From Pseudomonadota bacterium (GTDB lineage Bacteria > Desulfobacterota > Desulfobulbia > Desulfobulbales > DAOVYS01): a stretch of 10,335 bases of DNA. Of this stretch, positions 1-6,101 are shown one piece after another; position 1 is the first letter of the stretch; every line of letters begins with the position of its first letter. The notes under the pieces were generated by a model. That model saw nothing but the letters and a program-made list of their open reading frames with translations, was not told the origin of the DNA and did no database searches. The DNA lies in NCBI GenBank assembly GCA_030635485.1, contig DAOVYS010000072.1:1-10335 (forward strand). Direction: 5' to 3'. A program made the position numbers and the translations under genes.

Positions 1-11
1 AAAAGGGCCAT
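1..11 (-). CDS. Possible start of a PilC/GspF/MshG-like inner-membrane platform gene (partial)
   Basis: An ATG at 11-9 lies 13 bases after the stop codon of the MshE-like ATPase and opens a frame reading Met-Ala-Leu before the window ends. PilC/GspF/MshG platform proteins often begin with Met-(Pro/Ala)-hydrophobic followed by a Tyr-Lys motif, and in MSHA and type II clusters this gene commonly follows the E ATPase. Three codons prove nothing on their own, and no clear ribosome binding site precedes the ATG. The call rests almost wholly on spacing and synteny. Confidence 0.25.
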
Positions 12-24
12 TTCTGGATGTGCA

Positions 25-1737
25 CTAACTAAGCACTGCCGACGACGCCTCTTCCAGTGTGGTTATACCCTTTGCAACTTTGATTGCGGCATGATCTTTT
101 AGTGTTCTCAGCCCTGCCGATTCTTTGGCCGCTCGCGTGATTTCAAGGGTTGATTTTCTCTTCAGGATCATCTCCTGGATCATTTCATTCACAACCAGGA
201 CCTCGAAAATGCCGGTCCTGCCCTTGTAGCCTGAATTCATACAGCTGAAGCAACCTGTTCCCTTAGAAAATTCTGCGTTCTCTATTTTGTCCAGTCCCCA
301 GTATTTCAGGTCTCTTTCGGGTGGACGGAAAGGGACCTTGCAGTTTGGGCAGATCTTTCTGATCAGGCGTTGGGCAAAGGTCAGCAGCATGACGGAAGAT
401 ATGAGAAACGGTTCTATTCCCATATCTATAAACCGGGTAATGGCCCCGGCGGCATCATTGGTGTGGACCGTGCTGAAAACCCTGTGGCCGGTGAGCGCGG
501 CCTGCACGGCAATGGAAGCTGTTTCCTCGTCCCGGATCTCCCCCACCATGATTACGTCCGGATCCTGCCGCAGGATTGACCTGAGTCCGTTTGCAAAGGT
601 CATACCCGCCTTTCGGTTCAACTGGACCTGGCGGATCTTGTCGACACGGTATTCAACCGGATCTTCGAGTGTGATGATATTGATATCCGGCGTGTTGATC
701 TTGCTTAAGATCGAGTAAAGGCTAGAGCTTTTTCCACTTCCGGTCGGCCCGGTGCTTAAAGTCAATCCGTACGGCTTTTTGATTACGGATTCGACCTTTT
801 CCCTGTCATCCTCAGCCATGCCGAGGCGCTCAAGTGAGAATATCCCAGCGCTTGTATCAAGGAGTCTCAAGACAATGTTTTCTCCATGGATTGTCGGTAT
901 GGTGGAGGTTCTGATATTGATCTCCTTGCCGTCCATGTTTATTGTGAATCTTCCGTCCTGCGGGATTCTTGATGCAGCGATGTCCATCTCGGAAAGGAGC
1001 TTCAGTCTGGAGACGATCGGCAGAAAACTCGACTTAGGAGGGGCCGGCACCTCGTGGAGATTGCCGTCCAGCCTGAATCGGACCTGGATATAGTTTTTTT
1101 CAGGGCTGATATGCACGTCGCTTGCACCATCCCGCACTGCCTGGGAAAGGATGGAATTCACCAGACGGATGATGGGGGCCTGTTGCGCAATGTCCTGGAG
1201 AGAACTTGTTGCAATATCCTCTGTTGCAACATTCTCCGGAATATCCGTTTCCACGCGCTCCGTCGCTATATCAATATCCTCAAGGATGTCGGCCAGCCAC
1301 GAGGATGTGCCGTATATGCCGCCGAACAGGTGGTTGAATTCCTGTTCAGTGCAGATAACCGGTTCCGCCTCTGTATTCGAGTAGACCTCAATGGCATCCA
1401 GGGCATAGATGTCCATGGGGTCCAGCATGGCAACAGTTATCACAAGATTGTTCTTCTGCAGGGGGACCGCCTGATGCTTCTGCGCTATTTCAGCAGGAAT
1501 AGCCTTGGAAAGGCTTACATCGATCGGATATTTGTCAGGCCTGTATTTCTCGATTCGCAACTGCCGTGAGATAGTATCTATTATCTGAGATTCACTGACT
1601 ATTCCCTCACGTACCAGATATTGTCCAAGTTTCAGATTGGTCTTCTTATGTTTTTTTATAGCGTCATTGAGCTGATCATCCGACAGAAGAGCTTCCTCGA
1701 TGAGCATCTCGCCTAATCTTTTTTTTGTTCTTTCCAA
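25..1737 (-). CDS. mshE: GspE/PilB/MshE-family pilus assembly ATPase
   Basis: This is the cytoplasmic hexameric ATPase that powers pilin polymerisation or pseudopilus assembly; 570 aa is normal for the family. Residues 7-59 form an MshEN-type N-domain: two 24-residue motifs starting R7-L8-G9 and K36-L37-G38, separated by five residues. This is the fold that binds c-di-GMP in Vibrio MshE. A linker of about 145-180 leads into the N2 domain, then the RecA-like core: Walker A GPTGSGKS at 330-337, Asp box around 355-361 (TLEDPVE), Walker B VIMVGEIRD at 395-403 and His box around 416-428. A zinc-binding tetracysteine is formed by C463, C466, C496 and C499, as in GspE. The start is TTG (1737), with AGAGGA ten bases upstream; the next ATG, at codon 11, would cut into the first MshEN motif. 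It is the last complete gene of the run, 121 bp after the AAA gene. The ATPase call is certain. The mshE name comes from gene order; gspE or pilB are alternatives. Confidence 0.93.
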   Translation of the reverse strand: MERTKKRLGEMLIEEALLSDDQLNDAIKKHKKTNLKLGQYLVREGIVSESQIIDTISRQLRIEKYRPDKYPIDVSLSKAIPAEIAQKHQAVPLQKNNLVITVAMLDPMDIYALDAIEVYSNTEAEPVICTEQEFNHLFGGIYGTSSWLADILEDIDIATERVETDIPENVATEDIATSSLQDIAQQAPIIRLVNSILSQAVRDGASDVHISPEKNYIQVRFRLDGNLHEVPAPPKSSFLPIVSRLKLLSEMDIAASRIPQDGRFTINMDGKEINIRTSTIPTIHGENIVLRLLDTSAGIFSLERLGMAEDDREKVESVIKKPYGLTLSTGPTGSGKSSSLYSILSKINTPDINIITLEDPVEYRVDKIRQVQLNRKAGMTFANGLRSILRQDPDVIMVGEIRDEETASIAVQAALTGHRVFSTVHTNDAAGAITRFIDMGIEPFLISSVMLLTFAQRLIRKICPNCKVPFRPPERDLKYWGLDKIENAEFSKGTGCFSCMNSGYKGRTGIFEVLVVNEMIQEMILKRKSTLEITRAAKESAGLRTLKDHAAIKVAKGITTLEEASSAVLS

Positions 1738-1760
1738 TTTGATATATTCCTCTGCTACTC
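1738..1760 (-). promoter_or_regulatory. Ribosome binding site supporting the TTG start of the E ATPase
   Basis: On the minus strand AGAGGA is followed by ten bases and then TTG. This site, together with conservation of the Arg-Leu-Gly motif right after the start, decides for TTG at 1737 over the internal ATG ten codons later. Confidence 0.55.
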
Positions 1761-1763
1761 AGG

Positions 1764-1874
1764 GTTCAGGGTTGAATAAGGAAAAATTCCGATCAAATAA
1801 ACCTTGAACCTTTGAACGTGGAACCCGGAACCAATGATTACGGTTCAAGGTTCCATGTTCAGGGTTGAACAAGG
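1764..1874. repeat. Short dispersed repeat cluster (GTTCAGGGTTGAA family) with hairpin
   Basis: Two direct copies of an 18-base unit, at 1764-1781 and 1857-1874, differ at one base (GTTCAGGGTTGAA[T/C]AAGG). Between them, 1799-1832 is an inverted, diverged version of the right-hand copy and its neighbour: about 1804-1832 pairs with 1842-1870 (20 of 29 positions by eye) around a 9-base loop. Each unit contains GTTCA...TGAAC arms. This fills most of the gap between the AAA gene and the E ATPase gene. The right-hand copy overlaps the 3' end of the AAA gene and contains its stop codon. As RNA it could fold between the two cistrons and modulate decay or partial termination. No T-tract follows the hairpin directly, so a strong terminator is unlikely. 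Confidence 0.6.
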
Positions 1875-3391
1875 GGGTTAGCAAAAAAGATGGTTTCCCC
1901 CCCCGCAAATGAAGATATCCCGGCCTCCGGGGCCGCCCATTGCGGCAGTTCGTCGAGCCGTGTTTGTGCCGTGGCCTTGTCCGGGAAATGCTCTTTCAGC
2001 ATGACCGCGAACCTGAGTCCCTTTTTGCGATTCCAGTAGGGGACAAAGCGGGCCGGGGGTGAGTTGTCCGGAAGTTCTCTAAAGATTCTAAGCGCCGCCT
2101 CAAGGGAGTTTTTCTCCGCGATTTGGACCCACCATGCTTTTAGCGCCAGTGAACTCGTTTTTACCGGGATGACAGGGAAGGTTACGGTCTGCCCGATTCC
2201 AAGCCGGCCCGGATCGTTGATCCCTGGATTGGCCTGTTTTACGGCCCTGAGACGGTGAGGAGTGAATGTTCCGTATATATCTTTAATCATAAAGAAAAGA
2301 GTTTCTCTCTCCCGTAGAGTAACCCGGCCCAGCAGATCCGGCATTGAATCACCATAAAGGGTCTCTTCGGCAGATGATTCCTCTGTTGATTCACTTACCG
2401 CGTTATGTCCGGTACTCGCGGACACTCCGGCCCTATTCTCAGTGATTGGGGTTTGTTGAAGTTTGATTTTCAGCCCTGACGGCATAAGCACTGCTATAAG
2501 CGCGATCAGGGCCAGTACGGCAAAAACGGCAATTGCGTGTGTTTTTTCTCTTTTTGTGGACACACCTGAAAATGTCCTGTTTGCGCATGAACGAACCAGG
2601 GACCAGCCCGCCTTTGACCGATTTTGAACAATCAGGGAAAGCACGCACTGGTGGCAAAGGTTTATTATCTTTCTGGGATACCCGCCGCTTGCCCTGTAGA
2701 TCGCATACAGGGCAGGAAATGTAAAAAGGCGGGGGGACGGCGTACCTGCCTCGCTTGACCGCTCCAGCCGGAATCGGATCATTGCCCTTGTATCTGAAAA
2801 ACTCATTGGTTTCAGTATGTGGTACAGATTGATCCGGTCTGCAAAATTGGCTCGTTCCCTGACAGTATCTTCAAATTCTTTTTGAGCAAAAATAACTATC
2901 TGCAGCAGCTTGAATTCATTGATTTCATAATTTAGAAATTCACGCAGGATCTCAAGACAGAATTCCGGGATCTTCTGTCCCTCGTCGATTATCAGGATGA
3001 TATTTTTGTTCTCATCCACGCCTCTTTGAAAAAGGTGTTTTTTGATGATCTCCTTGAGCTGCCACTCATCACTTGATTCCGGGGGCTGTCTCTTGTCAAA
3101 CATTTCAGCGACTCTGTTCAGAAATTCCAGACTGTTGCTGAAATTGGGGTCGAGTATGAGATGGGTATCCGTATCTTCGTCAGCTGCAAATTTGCGGATA
3201 AGCTCTCGGCAGAGAGTGGTTTTGCCCGCGCCCACATCGCCGATTACGACATTTAGACCCCTGCGCAGGCGTAAAGAAATTTCAATTTGCTGAAGACACG
3301 CAACATGCTGTTCCGACTGGAAGAAAAATTCCGGGTCAGGCGAGTTTGAAAAAGGCTCCTTTACCAGATTAAGTACGCGAAAGTAATCCAT
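1859..3391 (-). CDS. mshM: ExeA/MshM-like AAA ATPase with TM, LysM-like and SPOR-like domains
   Basis: An inner-membrane AAA ATPase of the ExeA/GspA/MshM group, which in type II systems helps the secretin assemble through peptidoglycan. Numbering from the ATG: an N-terminal motif DYFRVLNLVKEPF typical of the group, Walker A GDVGAGKTT at 51-59, and Walker B IILIIDEGQ with D136/E137. One transmembrane helix spans about 285-303, giving an N-in/C-out topology. After a Ser/Glu/Thr-rich linker, residues about 363-406 resemble a LysM domain (...YGTFTPHRLRAVKQANPG... then GIGQTVTFP), and about 417-488 resemble a SPOR domain (WWVQIAEKNSLEAA...). Both folds bind peptidoglycan in other proteins; classic ExeA instead has a PG_binding_1 domain. 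The start is uncertain: a GTG at 3397 overlaps the secretin stop by one base, but AGGAG sits 8 bases before the ATG at 3391 and only 2 before the GTG, so I chose the ATG. The last codons and the stop lie in a repeat. Confidence 0.88.
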   Translation of the reverse strand: MDYFRVLNLVKEPFSNSPDPEFFFQSEQHVACLQQIEISLRLRRGLNVVIGDVGAGKTTLCRELIRKFAADEDTDTHLILDPNFSNSLEFLNRVAEMFDKRQPPESSDEWQLKEIIKKHLFQRGVDENKNIILIIDEGQKIPEFCLEILREFLNYEINEFKLLQIVIFAQKEFEDTVRERANFADRINLYHILKPMSFSDTRAMIRFRLERSSEAGTPSPRLFTFPALYAIYRASGGYPRKIINLCHQCVLSLIVQNRSKAGWSLVRSCANRTFSGVSTKREKTHAIAVFAVLALIALIAVLMPSGLKIKLQQTPITENRAGVSASTGHNAVSESTEESSAEETLYGDSMPDLLGRVTLRERETLFFMIKDIYGTFTPHRLRAVKQANPGINDPGRLGIGQTVTFPVIPVKTSSLALKAWWVQIAEKNSLEAALRIFRELPDNSPPARFVPYWNRKKGLRFAVMLKEHFPDKATAQTRLDELPQWAAPEAGISSFAGGETIFFANPLVQP

Positions 3392-3408
3392 AGCCACTAC
3401 TCCTGCCG
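3392..3408 (-). promoter_or_regulatory. Ribosome binding site deciding the AAA gene start
   Basis: The minus strand reads CAGGAGTAGTGGCTATG. The AGGAG lies inside the last codons of the secretin gene, 8 bases before the ATG and only 2 before the GTG at 3397. The spacing favours the ATG and shows translational coupling across the secretin stop (TAG). Confidence 0.6.
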
Positions 3409-5001
3409 CATCTTGATATTTGTCGATTCCTTCAGGATGTGCGGAGTGATGAATATCATTATCACATCCAGTTTTGACTCATTGGAATCGCTCTTGAAAA
3501 GGCGGCCTATAAGAGGGGCATCCTGCAGTCCCGGGACACCTGATCCGGCTTTTGTGGTTGTTTCCTTGTTCAGACCCCCGATAACAGTGGTCTGCCCGTC
3601 AAAAAGCACAACAGTGGTCTGGGCGTTTTTGGTTATGATCCTGGGATTGCCCAGGACCGTGTTTGTGAAGTCGAGTTCGTCTTTATGGGTATTGATCTCC
3701 AGTTTGACTATCCTTTCATCAACCACATGGGGCGTTACCTTTAAACTGAGTACGGCCTTTTTGAATTCTATTTTGATTTCCTTATCAGCTCCCGTTCCCT
3801 CGATGGTCTGGTACGGGACCTCCTGACCACTCTCAATGGTTGCTACGTGGTTGTCCAGGGTCGTGATGGAGGGGTTTGAGATTATGTTTAACTTTCCCTG
3901 TTTTTGTAATGCCATGAGCTGTATGGTAAGTATGCTTTCTCCGAGATTCTGATACGAGTAGCCCAGGGTCGCGCCTCCTGCTCCTACATCGATTGGAAAA
4001 TTGACCAAGTCTGCAAGTGGAGGCATCCATGAGACCGGTTGGTTTGGGAAATCTTTATGGTCAGCGGGATAAAAGAGGTGTTCCTGTCCCGACCAGCTGC
4101 GTGCGCCATGAATCCAATGCTCGTGATTGTCCCCATCCTTCAGCAGGCCGCCTCCCCACTTTACACCGAGCGCTTTGGCCGTATCCTGTGTCGTTTCCAC
4201 AATATGCGCCTCTATCTTGACCTGGCGGGTGGGTCTGTCCAGTTCCTGTATCATTGGAAGCAGTTTTTTCAGATTGGTTCTGGTTGACTGGATTATGATC
4301 GAATTAGTGGGTTCGTCAACAGCGACCGTTCCGATCATATTCTTTTCCTTATCCTTTGGCATAAACTGCCAGAGATTTGTCCTGAGCCTTGCGGCATCCG
4401 TGTAGTTGATTTTTATAACCTTGTTTATCAGAGGTTCCGCATCTTCAAGCAGTCTTGCCTTTTCAAGCTGTTTCAGTTCTTTTTCCATGTCCTCTGGAGT
4501 CTTTATGCGGATTATGTCTCCCTCCCAGGAATATCCGAGCCCGTGCGTGCGGATAAAGCTTAAGAATGCATCTTTCCATGGAACATCATTTACGTAGATG
4601 TTTGTTTTGCCCTTGATCTCTCCGTTGATCATGATGTTTTGGCCGATAGCCCGAGCCAGGGCCCGGATAATTACAACTATTTCAGTGTCAGTGATGTTAA
4701 GCGTTATCTTCTGATCAGGAAGCGGTCTTATATGTTCAACCACCTTGTACCGGTCTGCCTGTTTTGTTTTTCCTTCATCATCCCCTTTTTCTGTTATTGT
4801 ATACGTGCCGTCATCCAGTCGGGCCGCAGGGGGAGAATGGGGTTGAGATTCTTGGGCAAGCTCTTGCCATTTGTCGAGAAAAGTAGTGCTTTCCATTGTC
4901 TCCTTGCTGCCGTTTTTGTCGGCACACCCGGCAAACAGAACAACAGCCAGCAGGAATAAAATCCAGGATGAAATGTTTCGAAAATAGTCTGTTTTATTCA
5001 T
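3397..5001 (-). CDS. mshL: Outer-membrane secretin lipoprotein, MshL/PilQ/GspD family
   Basis: This forms the multimeric outer-membrane gate through which the pilus or substrate passes. Numbering from the ATG (534 aa): a signal peptide ends in the lipobox Phe-Ala-Gly-Cys with C26 lipidated and Ala at +2, which fits outer-membrane sorting. An STN-like/N0 domain covers about 96-170 (KITLNITDTEIVVIIRALAR...), an N1-like domain about 190-257 (VDEPTNSIIIQS...), and the secretin core about 262-524. The core includes the family signature VPGLQDAPLIGRLF at about 489-502 and the terminal strand IMIFITPHIL. The protein stops about ten residues later, so there is no C-terminal pilotin-binding S-domain; the lipid anchor may replace a pilotin. 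A TTG two codons upstream (5007) is possible, but the ATG at 5001 is better spaced from a weak ACAGAG. It lies 13 bp after the PilP-like gene and touches the AAA gene. Secretin is certain; MshL rather than PilQ is chosen for its single STN and its gene order. Confidence 0.93.
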   Translation of the reverse strand: MNKTDYFRNISSWILFLLAVVLFAGCADKNGSKETMESTTFLDKWQELAQESQPHSPPAARLDDGTYTITEKGDDEGKTKQADRYKVVEHIRPLPDQKITLNITDTEIVVIIRALARAIGQNIMINGEIKGKTNIYVNDVPWKDAFLSFIRTHGLGYSWEGDIIRIKTPEDMEKELKQLEKARLLEDAEPLINKVIKINYTDAARLRTNLWQFMPKDKEKNMIGTVAVDEPTNSIIIQSTRTNLKKLLPMIQELDRPTRQVKIEAHIVETTQDTAKALGVKWGGGLLKDGDNHEHWIHGARSWSGQEHLFYPADHKDFPNQPVSWMPPLADLVNFPIDVGAGGATLGYSYQNLGESILTIQLMALQKQGKLNIISNPSITTLDNHVATIESGQEVPYQTIEGTGADKEIKIEFKKAVLSLKVTPHVVDERIVKLEINTHKDELDFTNTVLGNPRIITKNAQTTVVLFDGQTTVIGGLNKETTTKAGSGVPGLQDAPLIGRLFKSDSNESKLDVIMIFITPHILKESTNIKMRQE

Positions 5002-5014
5002 GTTCAAACTCTGT

Positions 5015-5536
5015 CTATTTAATTTTTTCCAATTGAAGAAGATATGTCTCTTCCATCGGAAGGATGATCTGATTTTTTTTCTTCTTCTTATCCACGATTA
5101 CAACCCTGCCCGGGGTAATGTCCAGGACCAGATATCCGATCCGGTCCAGCATCTCGCCTTCCTCATATTCAAAATCATTGATGATGGCGAGCTTCTTCTC
5201 CATTGTCTTTAAATACCCTGTGTACGTGATTTCCATAGTTTCACCGGAAGTGGCTGTAACATTATCGACCTGTTCCGATATTACAGGTGATTCAGACTTC
5301 AGAAACGGGTTGTTCATCCATTCGGCCTCGGCCATGTCAGTGACATAGAGATCAAGTTCCGAAGGCTGGGCGCCCACGGCTTTCATGACAGCCTGAGTCG
5401 CGAATTGGTTCAGATCCTGGGAGATTTTCTCAAGCTCCTTAGTATCGTTTTCTGGAGAGGAAAAAAGGAGGCTTATAACCATATAGATAAGGGCTATGAA
5501 CGCCAGACCTGCTATTATTTTTTCCCGGGTTTTCAT
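5015..5536 (-). CDS. PilP/GspC-like inner-membrane alignment protein (MshK position)
   Basis: A 173-aa bitopic protein with one N-terminal transmembrane helix at about 7-25. A helical linker (about 30-100) is followed by a small beta-rich domain at about 104-164: TYTGYLKTMEKKLAIINDF, then EGEMLDRIGYLVLDITPGRVVI and a KKKKK turn leading to QIILPMEE. This 'Gly-Tyr-Leu ... Ile-Ile-Asn ... Glu-Gly ... Ile-Thr-Pro ... Val-Val-Ile ... Leu-Pro-Met-Glu' pattern matches the PilP/GspC homology-region fold, which links the inner-membrane complex to the secretin N-domains. Classic PilP is a lipoprotein; here no lipobox is seen, so the anchor is a helix as in GspC. The gene sits directly before the secretin and after the PilO-like gene, the MshK slot. 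The start is an ATG with only a weak upstream AGAGA. Confident in the PilP/GspC type, less so in orthology to MshK. Confidence 0.78.
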   Translation of the reverse strand: MKTREKIIAGLAFIALIYMVISLLFSSPENDTKELEKISQDLNQFATQAVMKAVGAQPSELDLYVTDMAEAEWMNNPFLKSESPVISEQVDNVTATSGETMEITYTGYLKTMEKKLAIINDFEYEEGEMLDRIGYLVLDITPGRVVIVDKKKKKNQIILPMEETYLLQLEKIK

Positions 5537-5561
5537 AAGGAGTTATCTCTGCCGTAGGCTG

Positions 5562-6101
5562 TTATGCTTGAGCTAGCAGGATCTTCATATTCAGTTCAAG
5601 CAGAATCGAGTCCTCGATTCTGTGGATTTCGATCTGTTCAATATGTTCAAGGAAGGGGACCTTGTAGAGTTGTATCAGAAAATCACGGAAGTTAATAAAG
5701 TCTCCCTCAACACCAAGATTCACAGTTAAGAGTCTGGAGGCGCCGGACAGGGAGCTGATGTCCGGAATCGCCTCTTTGAATTTCAGAGTGCAATTGCCGG
5801 CTATTTCGCGGAAAATAGCCGGAATCCTTTCTCTCTCTTCCCTGGAGAGTTTTGTTTTTTCGGGAGCGGAAAAAATTTCCGATGTTTTTAACTGCGCCTT
5901 TTCCTTAATGTTTTCATAAAGGGGAAATAGTATCTGCTGCGCGTTGAGCCGGGCTTCACCAATGTGTATCTTTTTGTTCAAATCAATCAGCGCGGTCTTG
6001 TTTGGGAGGATCGCCAGCAGGCAAAAGGCCAGGATCCCGCTCGCGCAAATTCCGGCCAGTATAAAGTTTTTTAGAGGCACTATTTCTGTAATTTTGGTCA
6101 T
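5562..6101 (-). CDS. mshJ: PilO/MshJ-like inner-membrane assembly protein
   Basis: A 179-aa bitopic protein: a short cytoplasmic N-terminus, a transmembrane helix at about 13-33, a coiled-coil-prone stretch at about 38-75 (LNKKIHIGEARLNAQQ...), and a periplasmic alpha/beta domain at about 92-178. The latter contains LLTVNLGVEGDFINFRDFLI, the typical PilO ferredoxin-like signature (strand, Gly-x-Phe, then a helix with Leu-Leu or Leu-Ile). PilO-type proteins pair with PilN-type proteins through coiled coil and periplasmic domain to form the inner-membrane alignment complex. The ATG overlaps the stop of the PilM-PilN fusion by four bases (ATGA), indicating translational coupling and probably equal stoichiometry with it. 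Slightly shorter than usual PilO (about 200 aa). Confidence 0.83.
   Translation of the reverse strand: MTKITEIVPLKNFILAGICASGILAFCLLAILPNKTALIDLNKKIHIGEARLNAQQILFPLYENIKEKAQLKTSEIFSAPEKTKLSREERERIPAIFREIAGNCTLKFKEAIPDISSLSGASRLLTVNLGVEGDFINFRDFLIQLYKVPFLEHIEQIEIHRIEDSILLELNMKILLAQA

Noticed and set aside
1054..1569. A 171-codon plus-strand open frame opposite the E ATPase gene
   Set aside because: It lies wholly antisense to a gene with clear catalytic motifs, has no recognisable domain, and is the usual shadow frame of a conserved gene.
25..1737. PilT-like retraction ATPase
   Set aside because: The protein has the long MshEN/N2 N-terminus and the tetracysteine zinc site of the assembly (E/B) ATPases, both absent from PilT.
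1799..1870. Rho-independent terminator between the AAA and E ATPase genes
   Set aside because: The hairpin is imperfect, has a 9-base loop, and no run of T directly follows it on the minus strand; termination there would also cut off the essential ATPase gene.
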